From contig CAVQFM010000013.1 of NCBI GenBank assembly GCA_963711705.1, positions 372,001 to 436,000 on the forward strand: a DNA stretch of 64,000 nt, written 5' to 3'. This document shows, piece by piece, positions 57,422 through 64,000 of the stretch. Under the pieces are notes generated by a model. It was not told where the DNA came from. It ran no database searches and saw only the letters and a list, made by a program, of their open reading frames with translations. Origin of the DNA: RYN-230 sp963711705 (GTDB taxonomy: Bacteria; Actinomycetota; Actinomycetes; Streptosporangiales; Streptosporangiaceae). A program made the translations under genes and the position numbers. Every line of letters starts with the position of its first letter. The first letter of the stretch is position 1.

Positions 57422-58240
57422 ATGAAAGCCGCGGTTCTCGGCTCGCCGGTCGCCCACTCGCTGTCGCCTGCCCTGCACCTGGCCGCCTACCGGGCCCTGG
57501 GCCTGGACGGCTGGTCGTACCAGGCCATCGAGTGCGACGAGACCGGGCTGCCCGGGCGGCTGGCCGGCTGCGGCCCGGACTGGGCCGGGCTGTCCCTGAC
57601 CATGCCGCTCAAGCGCGCCGTGCTCGGCCTGCTGGATGGCGCGGAGCCGCTGGTGGAGGAGGTCGGCGCGGCCAACACGGTGGTGTTCGACGCGGGCCTG
57701 CGCCGCGGGCACAACACCGACGTGCCCGGCATGATCGCCGCCCTGGCCGAGGCGGGCCTGGCCAGCCCATCCCCGGTGCTCATCCTCGGCGCCGGGGCCA
57801 CCGCCTGCTCGGCGCTGGCCGCGGCGCGCGGGCTCGGCGCCACCGCGGTCACCGTGGCCGCCCGCGACGAGCGGCGGGCCGCGGGCCTGCGGGCCGCGGC
57901 CGCACGGCTGGGCGTGACCGTGCGGCTGGTGCCGTTCGGCGAGCCGGGTGAGCCCGCCCCGGGACTGCTCATCTCGACCGCCCCGGCCGGCGCGGCCGAT
58001 CACTACGCGGATCGCATCAGGCAGGGCACGCTGGTCCCCGGCTGCCTCCTCGACGTCGTGTACCACCCGTGGCCGACGGCGCTGGCCGCCGCCGCGCAGT
58101 CGGCCGGAGTGCCGGTGGCCAGCGGTTTCGCGCTGCTGCTGCACCAGGCCGCCCGGCAGGTTGAGCTGATGACCGGCAAGCCGGCCCCGGTCGGCGCGAT
58201 GCGGGCCGCCGGGCTCGCCGCGCTCGCCGCCAAAAGGTAA
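57422..58240 (+). CDS. aroE: shikimate dehydrogenase
   Basis: 272 residues. KAAVLGSPVAHSLSPALH is the substrate-binding opening, LSLTMPLKRAVL holds the catalytic Lys, GHNTDVPGM the Asp, and VLILGAGATACSALAAA the NADP Rossmann loop. It reduces 3-dehydroshikimate in aromatic amino acid synthesis. It starts ten bases after mltG, as in streptomycetes. Confidence 0.94.
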   Translation: MKAAVLGSPVAHSLSPALHLAAYRALGLDGWSYQAIECDETGLPGRLAGCGPDWAGLSLTMPLKRAVLGLLDGAEPLVEEVGAANTVVFDAGLRRGHNTDVPGMIAALAEAGLASPSPVLILGAGATACSALAAARGLGATAVTVAARDERRAAGLRAAAARLGVTVRLVPFGEPGEPAPGLLISTAPAGAADHYADRIRQGTLVPGCLLDVVYHPWPTALAAAAQSAGVPVASGFALLLHQAARQVELMTGKPAPVGAMRAAGLAALAAKR

Positions 58241-58297
58241 AAGAAATGCCGGCCCATTCTGGTGGACTTGACCTGGTCGGGCACATACCGTGTGCAC

Positions 58298-59764
58298 ATG
58301 CGCGATGGGGGGATGGTCGCCGGAATAGTCGCGGGTGATCCGGCAGCGCTGGCCGCTGCCTACGATCACTACGCCCCGGCGTTGTATGTGTATAGCCGGT
58401 CGCTGCTGAGCGAGCCGGCCGACGCGGCCGAAGCGGTGCTCGACACGTTCGTCATCGCAGCGCTCCGGCTGCCCGGGCTGCGGGACCCGAGCCGGCTCCG
58501 GCCGTGGCTGTACGCGGTGGCCAGGAATGAGTGCCACCGCCGCCAGCACGAGGGAGTACCGGCGCCCAGTGCGGCCCAGCCGCCCGAGCCAGTGCCCGAC
58601 CCGGAAACCGGTGACTCCACCGCTGACCTGAGCGCCGCGCTGGAGCAGGCCGAACTGCGCGAGCTGGCGTGGTCGGCGCTGGCCGGGCTGGAGCCTGGTG
58701 ACCGGGAGATCGTCGAGCTGAGCATGCGCCACGAGTTCTACGGCGCCGACCTGGCCGACGCGCTGGGCGTGCCGCGCAACCAGGCGCATGGGCTCGGCTC
58801 GCGGGCCCGGCAGCGGTTCGACACCGCCGTCAGCACCCTGGTCGCGGCGCGGACCGGCTACGGCTCGTGCCCGGCGCTGGCGGAGATCCTGGGCAGCTGG
58901 GAGGGTGAGCTCACCCCCTCGATGCGCCGGGAAGTCCGCCAGCACATCGCGGAATGCGGCGCCTGCGGCGCGGAACGCCGCCGCGCGGTGAGCCCGTCGG
59001 CCATGCTCGCCCTGCTCCCGGTGCCCGCGCTGCCCGAGGATCTGCGTTACCAGGTGCTCGGCGTGATCACCGACGGTTCCGCCGACGCCGTGCGGTACTG
59101 CGGCGCGGTGGCCGAGCGGGCCGAGCCGTTCCTGCGCAGCGGGTTCCCGGCGGCGCTGGACCCGCTGGCCTCGGTCCGCGGGCCGACCGCGTTCATCCCG
59201 GCGGCCGGGGTGCTGGTCGCGGTGTTCGCCGTGTTCGGCGGGGGCGCCATGCTCGCCGCGAACTACATGCACCATTCCTCGTCCACCGGAGGCTCGGCGC
59301 TGACCCCGGTCACCTTGCCGTCGGCGTCGCAGCCCGCCCCGCTGCCCTCCTCGCCAGTGGCCGCCCAGGGCGGATCGGGGAGCAAGACCGCGCCGGTCAC
59401 CCCGGTGGGGGTGCTGCCCACCTCGGGCGTGCTGCCCACCCTGCCGGCCAGCAGCACATCGACGTCGCCGGGATCCGGCGGGGCGGGCTCGCCGACCCAG
59501 ACGGCACCGAACCCAGGCCGGGATCCCTCGCCCAAGCCGACCCAGTCGTCGTCGACCCCCAAGCCGACCAAGTCGTCGGCCCCGCCGACCACGGCCCCGC
59601 CGACGACGGCCCCGCCGACCACGGCACCGCCGACGACGGCACCGCCGACCACGGCACCGCCGACGACGGCCCCGCCGACGACGACGCCGCCGACCACGAC
59701 GCCGCCGACCACCACGCCGCCGTCCTCGACGGCTGGGACGCCGGCCGGGAGCAGCCCGGGCTGA
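58298..59764 (+). CDS. ECF sigma factor fused to zinc-finger anti-sigma domain, membrane helix and PPTTA-repeat tail
   Basis: 488 residues from ATG 58298 (a GTG at 58262 is in frame). Order: sigma2 (YDHYAPALYVYSRSLLSEPADAAEAVLDTF, about 22-75), sigma4 (GLEPGDREIVELSMRHEFYGADLADALGV, about 130-185), ZAS-type finger with His216, Cys220, Cys223 (HIAECGAC), one membrane helix (about 299-321) and a 165-residue extracytoplasmic Ser/Pro/Thr tail ending in nine PPTTA/PPTTT units. Sigma factor and its membrane-bound inhibitor are thus one chain, as in the ECF52/53-like groups of actinobacteria. Release would need proteolysis or a conformational signal. Confidence 0.9.
   Translation: MRDGGMVAGIVAGDPAALAAAYDHYAPALYVYSRSLLSEPADAAEAVLDTFVIAALRLPGLRDPSRLRPWLYAVARNECHRRQHEGVPAPSAAQPPEPVPDPETGDSTADLSAALEQAELRELAWSALAGLEPGDREIVELSMRHEFYGADLADALGVPRNQAHGLGSRARQRFDTAVSTLVAARTGYGSCPALAEILGSWEGELTPSMRREVRQHIAECGACGAERRRAVSPSAMLALLPVPALPEDLRYQVLGVITDGSADAVRYCGAVAERAEPFLRSGFPAALDPLASVRGPTAFIPAAGVLVAVFAVFGGGAMLAANYMHHSSSTGGSALTPVTLPSASQPAPLPSSPVAAQGGSGSKTAPVTPVGVLPTSGVLPTLPASSTSTSPGSGGAGSPTQTAPNPGRDPSPKPTQSSSTPKPTKSSAPPTTAPPTTAPPTTAPPTTAPPTTAPPTTAPPTTTPPTTTPPTTTPPSSTAGTPAGSSPG
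59581..59722 (+). repeat. 15-bp tandem repeats encoding PPTTA/PPTTT
   Basis: Nine in-frame copies of CCGCCGACCACGGCC-like units, alternating GACCACG and GACGACG. They encode the outer tail of the sigma/anti-sigma fusion and resemble cell-wall-spanning or mucin-like Pro/Thr repeats. Confidence 0.9.
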
Positions 59765-60080
59765 CCGGCCCGGAGCAGCCAGCTGCGGGGGCGGGCCGCA
59801 CCAGGCCCGTCTCACCAGGCGGAATATACTGTGGCGGCAGATTGCTGTTACTCTTACCAGACGACCAGTTCGGCATGCCCGTGCTGGACGTGCAAGTGGA
59901 GGGCCACCTCCCACCTGGCCGGCCGCTGGCTGGCGGGTCCGCCTTCCCGGCCTTCGGGCGGGCAGGCAGCTGGGCGAGCATCCCGGGCCGCGAGCTGGCG
60001 GGCCGGGGTAGCTGACCGCCCGGCGGTCGCGCCATTGGGCGCGGGTCTCACGGCCCGTCCCAGCCGGTGCGGCCATGGTG

Positions 60081-60112
60081 GGCTCCGCATGCACTCGTGC
60101 GGGGCCTTTTCT
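60081..60112 (+). terminator. intrinsic terminator/attenuator upstream of infC
   Basis: GGCTCCGCA (60081-60089) pairs with TGCGGGGCC (60098-60106), one T-G wobble included, with an 8-base loop and TTTT directly after. It is the best intrinsic-terminator shape in the window and lies about 105 bases before the infC start, where it could either end the preceding transcript or attenuate infC. Confidence 0.65.
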
Positions 60113-60168
60113 CGTGCGTGGCGGCGATACGCCGCGCGCCGGAAGCTCCGCGGGATGGTCGCAGCGCA

Positions 60169-60195
60169 ACCGCCCGGGCACTGGGCCCGGGCGGT
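60169..60195 (+). promoter_or_regulatory. 11-bp hairpin next to the infC ribosome-binding site
   Basis: ACCGCCCGGGC-ACTGG-GCCCGGGCGGT is a perfect 11-bp stem ending ten bases before AGGAGG (60206-60211). It may shape access to the infC start region. Confidence 0.5.
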
Positions 60196-60215
60196 GACTA
60201 GACCCAGGAGGTCAC

Positions 60216-60929
60216 ATCAGCGCCGAACCTCGTATCAACGATCGCATCCGCGTCCCCGAAGTGCGGCTCGTCGGCCCGAACGGCGAGCAGGTCGGGATCG
60301 TCGCCCTGAATGACGCACTCCGGCTGGCCCAGGAAGCGGACCTCGACTTGGTGGAGGTCGCGCCGACGGCGCGCCCGCCCGTTGCCAAGCTCATGGACTA
60401 TGGCAAGTTCAAGTACGAGTCCGCGCTCAAGGCCAGGGAATCGCGCAAGAACCAGGCGCAGACGGTCATCAAGGAGATCAAGCTCCGGCCTAAGATCGAC
60501 CCGCACGACTACGGGACCAAGAAGGGTCACGTTGAGCGGTTCCTCAAGCAGGGGGACAAGGTCAAGGTGACCATCATGTTCCGCGGGCGCGAGCAGTCCC
60601 GGCCAGAACTCGGTTTCCGGCTGCTGCAGCGCCTGGCCGGCGATGTGGAAGAGCTCGGCTTCGTGGAAGCCCAGCCCAAGCAGGACGGCCGGAACATGAT
60701 CATGGTGATCGGCCCGCACCGGAAGAAGAGCGAGTCCAAGGCCGAGCGGACCGCTTCCCGCGAGGCTGCTGCTGACGAGGCGCCGGTGCCACGGCCCCGC
60801 CGCCCGAGCGCGCCGCCGCACCAGGCTCGCCAGCCCAGTACCAGCCAGCAGCCAGCCGGCCAGCCGGGTGGTAGCCAGCCCGGGGCTGGCGCGCGCAGCG
60901 CGGAGCCCGGAGACCGGGCAGGCGCCTGA
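60216..60929 (+). CDS. infC: translation initiation factor IF-3, apparent ATC start
   Basis: 237 residues if started at ATC 60216, four bases after AGGAGG. The first residues, ISAEPRINDRIRVPEVRLVGPNGEQVGIV, match the conserved IF-3 N-terminus, which a GTG start at 60261 would cut off. Infrequent initiation codons in infC (AUU in E. coli) serve autoregulation, because IF-3 itself rejects them. N-domain, linker helix (LMDYGKFKYESALKARESRKNQ) and C-domain (IKLRPKIDPHDYGTKKGHV, MFRGREQSRPELG) are complete. A Gln/Pro/Ser-rich tail of about 60 residues is extra. Confidence 0.92.
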   Translation: MSAEPRINDRIRVPEVRLVGPNGEQVGIVALNDALRLAQEADLDLVEVAPTARPPVAKLMDYGKFKYESALKARESRKNQAQTVIKEIKLRPKIDPHDYGTKKGHVERFLKQGDKVKVTIMFRGREQSRPELGFRLLQRLAGDVEELGFVEAQPKQDGRNMIMVIGPHRKKSESKAERTASREAAADEAPVPRPRRPSAPPHQARQPSTSQQPAGQPGGSQPGAGARSAEPGDRAGA

Positions 60930-60970
60930 GCCCGGGCATCACCGCCCGCCCCAGAGCTGCGGGGGATCAG

Positions 60971-61036
60971 GCGTGCCATGAGCACGCCGCACGAAAGGTG
61001 CCGTACGGCACGCAGGCAAACGTGCCGCGAGGCACG
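60971..61036 (+). promoter_or_regulatory. three-hairpin leader of rpmI-rplT
   Basis: Three inverted repeats follow one another: GCGTGC-CATGA-GCACGC (60971-60987), GTGCC-GTAC-GGCAC (60998-61011) and CGTGCC-GCGA-GGCACG (61021-61036, closed by a GNRA loop). Arms of different hairpins are complementary to one another, so alternative pairings exist. The site, between infC and rpmI, is where L20 represses rpmI-rplT in other bacteria. Regulation is inferred. Confidence 0.55.
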
Positions 61037-61064
61037 CAAACGAACAACGGAGACGACGGCCACC

Positions 61065-61259
61065 ATGCCGAAGATGAAGACGCACAGCGGGGCCGCGAAG
61101 CGGTTCCGGTTGACCGCCACCGGCAAAGTGATGCGCCGCCGCGCCAACATGAACCATCTGCTCGAGCACAAGTCGAGCCGGCGGACCCGGCGGCTGAGCA
61201 AAGACCTGACGCTCGCCCCCGCGGACGCCAGGAAGACCAAAAAGCTGCTGGGAAAGTAG
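61065..61259 (+). CDS. rpmI: 50S ribosomal protein L35
   Basis: 64 residues: MPKMKTHSGAAKRFRLTATGKVMRR and HLLEHKSSRRTRRLSKDL are standard L35 blocks. GGAGA lies about 13 bases before the ATG. Longer upstream starts would include the leader hairpins and are rejected. Operon infC-rpmI-rplT. Confidence 0.97.
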   Translation: MPKMKTHSGAAKRFRLTATGKVMRRRANMNHLLEHKSSRRTRRLSKDLTLAPADARKTKKLLGK

Positions 61260-61287
61260 CCCAGCCCGCCTTCAAGGGAGTAATGAA

Positions 61288-61680
61288 GTGGCACGCGTGA
61301 AGCGGGCGGTCAACGCCCACAAGAAGCGCCGGGTCGTCCTTGAGCGGGCGAGCGGTTACCGGGGGCAGCGCTCCCGGCTGTACCGCAAGGCCAAGGAGCA
61401 GGTGCTCCACTCGATGACGTACGCCTACCGGGACCGCAAGGACCGGAAGGGCACGTTCCGCCGGCTGTGGATCCAGCGCATCAACGCCGCCGCCCGCGCG
61501 GACGGCATCACCTACAACCGGTTCGTCCAGGGCCTCCGGCTCGCGGACGTCGAGGTGGACCGCCGGATGCTGGCCGAGCTCGCGGTCAGCGACCCGGCCG
61601 CGTTCTCCGCGCTGGTCGAGGTGGCCAAGGCCGCGCTGGCCGAAGCTGGCCCCCAGGCCCCCAGCACCGAAGCGGCCTGA
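61288..61680 (+). CDS. rplT: 50S ribosomal protein L20
   Basis: 130 residues, GTG start with GGGAG upstream. MARVKRAVNAHKKRRVVLERASGYRGQRSRLYRKAKEQV is the RNA-binding N-terminus needed for 50S assembly, and the C-domain includes LWIQRINAAARADGITYNRFVQGL. The last 10 residues extend a little past the usual end. Confidence 0.97.
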   Translation: MARVKRAVNAHKKRRVVLERASGYRGQRSRLYRKAKEQVLHSMTYAYRDRKDRKGTFRRLWIQRINAAARADGITYNRFVQGLRLADVEVDRRMLAELAVSDPAAFSALVEVAKAALAEAGPQAPSTEAA

Positions 61681-61695
61681 CCGGACCGCGCCCGC

Positions 61696-61721
61696 GCCGG
61701 CCCCGGGACCCCGGGGCCGGC
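61696..61721 (+). terminator. GC-rich hairpin after rplT
   Basis: GCCGGCCCCGG-GACC-CCGGGGCCGGC is a perfect 11-bp stem 15 bases past the rplT stop and 15 bases before the next ATG. There is no T-tract, so it may terminate weakly or act as an mRNA end stabiliser. Confidence 0.45.
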
Positions 61722-61736
61722 GCCGCCGAGCACACG

Positions 61737-62600
61737 ATGACACTGCCCGCTGGTGAGCTGACCAGTATCCGGTCCCCACGGGTGAAAGCCGCCCGGCAGC
61801 TGGGCAAACGGGCGCTGCGCCAGCGGGCCAGGCGGTTCCTGGCCGAAGGGCCGCAGGCGGCCGGCGAGGCGCTGGCCGCGGGCGTGGTCAGCCAGCTGTT
61901 CGTCACCGCGGCCGCCCTGGCCCGCTACCAGGAGCTGGCCAGCCGGGCGGCGGCCCAGGGCGTGGACGTGCACGCGGTCAGCGGCGAGGTCATGGCCGAG
62001 CTGGCCCAGACGGTCACCCCGCAGGGCATCCTCGCCGTCTGCCGGTTCATCGACGTGGACCTGGCCCAGGTGTTCGGCACGGCCGCGCCGCCCGCTCTCG
62101 TCGTGGTGCTGGCCAGTGTCCGCGACCCGGGCAACGCCGGCACCGTGCTGCGCACCGCCGACGCGGCCGGCGCGGCCGCGGTGCTGTTCGCCGGGTCGTC
62201 GGTGGACCCCTACAACAGCAAGTGCGTGCGCGCCTCGGCGGGCAGCCTGTTCCATCTCCCGATCGTGGTGGGCACGCCGGTGCCGGACGCCATCCAGGCC
62301 GTGCGCCAGGCGGGCCTGCGGGTCCTCGCCGCGGACGGCGGGGCCCGGCGCACCCTGGATGATCTGCACGCCGACGGCCTGCTGGGCCACGGCACCGGGT
62401 GGCTGTTCGGCAATGAGGCCTGGGGGCTGCCCGCCGACATCCGCTCGCTGGCCGACGAGGCGGTGGCCGTGCCCATCTACGGCCGGGCGGAGAGCCTGAA
62501 CCTGGCGGCTGCGGCCGCCGTCTGCCTGTACGCCTCGGCTCGCGCACAGCGCCCGCACCGGCCGGGCCGGGCCGCGGCGGCCAGCCTGGACGAGCGGTGA
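61737..62600 (+). CDS. TrmH family RNA 2'-O-methyltransferase (SpoU/TsnR type)
   Basis: 287 residues from ATG 61737. An N-terminal L30e-like RNA-binding region (LTSIRSPRVKAARQLGKRALRQRARRFLAEGPQA) precedes the SPOUT knot domain with motif 1 ASVRDPGNAGTVLRTADAAGAAAVLF, motif 2 WLFGNEAWGLP and motif 3 IYGRAESLNLAAAAAVCLY. These enzymes methylate ribose in 23S rRNA; some give thiostrepton resistance, but this one looks like the housekeeping paralogue beside rplT. Confidence 0.92.
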   Translation: MTLPAGELTSIRSPRVKAARQLGKRALRQRARRFLAEGPQAAGEALAAGVVSQLFVTAAALARYQELASRAAAQGVDVHAVSGEVMAELAQTVTPQGILAVCRFIDVDLAQVFGTAAPPALVVVLASVRDPGNAGTVLRTADAAGAAAVLFAGSSVDPYNSKCVRASAGSLFHLPIVVGTPVPDAIQAVRQAGLRVLAADGGARRTLDDLHADGLLGHGTGWLFGNEAWGLPADIRSLADEAVAVPIYGRAESLNLAAAAAVCLYASARAQRPHRPGRAAAASLDER

Positions 62601-62721
62601 CGGAGCGCGAACGGCTGGCCCGGGGGGCTGCCGCTCCGCGTGGCCCAGGCGCTAGAGTCTGATCACATTGCGTCATTCAGCGGAACTGAACCCGCGGGGC
62701 CGGACGGGAGGCGGCGGTCTA

Positions 62722-63915
62722 GTGGACAGGATCCTGCCCGACCAGGCCCCGGCCACCCTGGCCAGCGGGCTGGCCGGCCAGGTGGCGGCGCCCGGGGTCG
62801 CACTCTGCGCGGACGACGTGCCCGACGGGATCGTGGTGGCCGACCAGGCCGGCCGGATCGTCGTGTTCAACCAGGCGGCCGCCCGGCTGACCGGGATCGG
62901 CGCGCTCAGCGCACTGGGCCGGGACATCCGGCAGGTCCTGCCGCTGCGGGACGCGGAAGGCCGCAGCTGGTGGTTGTGCACCGACCCGTATCACGGCCTG
63001 TCCACCCGCTCCAGGCATCCCGAACGTCCGCTGCACCTGCCGGACGGCACCGAGTTCCTGGTCACCATGGGCTACGTGCGGGTGCCGCGCAGCCGCCGGC
63101 CCGTGCCGGGCTGGGCGGCCCCCCCGGGCACGGTGCAGCGGATCACGCTATGCCTGCGCGGCACGCAGCCGCGGGTCCGCCTGGAGCGCAGCCGCGCCGA
63201 CCTGGTCTCCACCGTCGCCCACGAGCTGCGCTCCCCGCTGACCAGCGTCAAGGGTTTCACCGCCACGCTGCTGGCTAAGTGGACCCGGTTCACCGACGAC
63301 CAGAAACGGGTCATGCTGGAGACCGTCAACGCCGACGCCGACCGGGTCACCCGGCTGATCACCGAGCTGCTCGATGTGTCCCGGATCGAGGCGGGCCGGA
63401 TCGAGGTCCACCGCCAGCTGGTGGACATCCCGCAGCGGGTGGAGAAGATCGTGGCGGGCCGGGTCGCGGCCGGTGACCCGCCGGGGCGGTTCCGGATCGA
63501 GGTCCCCCGGGACCTGCCGGAGACCTGGCTGGACGCCGACAAGGTGGACCAGATCATCGGCAACCTGGTGGAGAACGCGGTACGGCACGGTGCTGGTACC
63601 GTGACCATCGTGGTGCAGCCAGCAGACAGCCTCGCCCCGCGGGCCCCGGGCCGGCCGGCGGGCAGCGGGACGGCCGGCGCACCCGCCGTCGCGGTCTCCG
63701 TCCGCGACGAGGGCGATGGGGTGCCACCCGAGATGGTGCCCCGGATCTTCCGGCAGTTCTGGCGGGCCAAGCGCCGGGGCGGCGCAGGACTCGGCCTGTA
63801 CATCGTGAAAGGCCTGGTCGAGGCGCACGGCGGGGCGATCACAGTGCAGCGTGCGCCCGGTGGCGGCGCTGAATTCCGATTTACCATGCCCGCCGGACTG
63901 CCCGACTTCGGGTAA
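62722..63915 (+). CDS. PAS domain sensor histidine kinase
   Basis: 397 residues from GTG 62722 (GGGAGG ten bases upstream; a TTG at 62668 is the alternative, and TAGAGT at 62653-62658 is a likely -10). A PAS domain (about 25-145) includes VPDGIVVADQAGRIVVFNQAAARLTGIG. The HisKA motif VAHELRSPLTSVKGF carries His167, and the HATPase domain has DQIIGNLVENAVRHG (N box), VRDEGDGVPPE (G1) and RRGGAGLGLYIVKGLVEAHGG (G2). No membrane helix, so it is cytosolic. No response regulator is adjacent; a similar kinase lies before pheST in streptomycetes. Confidence 0.93.
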   Translation: MDRILPDQAPATLASGLAGQVAAPGVALCADDVPDGIVVADQAGRIVVFNQAAARLTGIGALSALGRDIRQVLPLRDAEGRSWWLCTDPYHGLSTRSRHPERPLHLPDGTEFLVTMGYVRVPRSRRPVPGWAAPPGTVQRITLCLRGTQPRVRLERSRADLVSTVAHELRSPLTSVKGFTATLLAKWTRFTDDQKRVMLETVNADADRVTRLITELLDVSRIEAGRIEVHRQLVDIPQRVEKIVAGRVAAGDPPGRFRIEVPRDLPETWLDADKVDQIIGNLVENAVRHGAGTVTIVVQPADSLAPRAPGRPAGSGTAGAPAVAVSVRDEGDGVPPEMVPRIFRQFWRAKRRGGAGLGLYIVKGLVEAHGGAITVQRAPGGGAEFRFTMPAGLPDFG

Positions 63916-64000
63916 CCGGCGGGCGGTGCGCGGCGGCCAGCGTGCGGCTGGGCGGCCCGTGGGATGCCCCGGCCGCTGGCGGCGCTGGCAGCACTGCGCC

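Larger units (their letters stand above)
59765..60215. other. long infC leader region
   Basis: This 451-base gap holds a strong -10 (TATACT, 59825-59830) with no clear -35, an attenuator-like hairpin at 60081-60112 and a second hairpin at 60169-60195. If transcription starts near 59837 the infC leader is about 380 nt. A 46-codon frame at 59875-60015 (MPVLDVQVEGHLPPGRP...) has coding-like third positions but no Shine-Dalgarno sequence; it could be a leader peptide and is left uncalled. Confidence 0.55.

Noticed and set aside
57326..60181. 951-codon minus-strand frame
   Set aside because: Antisense shadow of aroE and the sigma/anti-sigma gene; composition is Arg/Gly/Ala-rich with no recognisable motif.
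59831..60313. 160-codon frame with Cys-rich start in the infC leader
   Set aside because: It runs through the terminator hairpin and into infC in another frame; its start is too close to the -10 to be read from that promoter.

Overview
The window is chromosomal DNA from a very GC-rich, spore-forming, filamentous actinobacterium of the Streptomyces/Streptosporangiales type. The signs are an ssgB-type sporulation gene, the PatA/PimA phosphatidylinositol-mannoside pathway, a fused APC-permease/GS-like catabolic set, GTG starts and GTGA overlaps throughout, and a gene order (pgsA-patA-pimA, pdxST, yebC-ruvCAB, yajC-secDF-apt-relA, aspS, alaS-ruvX-mltG-aroE, infC-rpmI-rplT) that I recognise from streptomycete core chromosomes. 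I see no prophage, insertion sequence or CRISPR array.

The left third (1-22 kb) is more variable. Two paralogous recombination-endonuclease-VII (HNH) genes each lie directly downstream of a tRNA-Val gene: tRNA-Gly/Cys/Val(GAC) with an endonuclease running off the left edge, and tRNA-Val(CAC) whose 3' end is one base from the GTG start of the second endonuclease. Between them are small stress or accessory genes (DUF296, two DUF1801 proteins, VOC protein), an ECF sigma factor with a SnoaL-like tail, hutH, a class IV aminotransferase and ssgB. Then come LtrA, a lipoprotein, DoxX, an ABC pair whose permease reads in frame into a universal stress protein, a divergent monooxygenase/MarR pair around a perfect 16-bp palindrome, an amine/amino-acid catabolic group (APC permease, GS-like ligase, DSD1-type PLP enzyme, MhuD-like heme monooxygenase), a CorA-like channel and an L,D-transpeptidase.

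The middle (22-46 kb) is housekeeping: thrS, HIT protein, EF-G2, phosphatidylinositol and PIM synthesis, pyridoxal phosphate synthase (pdxS and pdxT separated by an anti-sigma factor, a lipoprotein and a Clp-N protein), yebC, SOS-boxed ruvCAB with a minisatellite inside ruvA, the Sec accessory operon, apt and relA.

The right part (46-64 kb) holds a DUF349 protein, a cyclophilin, an MBL hydrolase, aspS, rarA, DUF948/small membrane protein genes, alaS, ruvX, mltG, aroE, an ECF sigma factor fused to its own zinc-finger anti-sigma domain and a PPTTA-repeat tail, then infC (apparent ATC start) preceded by attenuator-like hairpins, rpmI with a three-hairpin leader, rplT, a TrmH-family rRNA methylase and a PAS histidine kinase.

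Several conserved genes (APC permease, pgsA, Clp-N protein, mltG twice) show apparent single-base frameshifts. These should be checked against raw reads before they are interpreted biologically.
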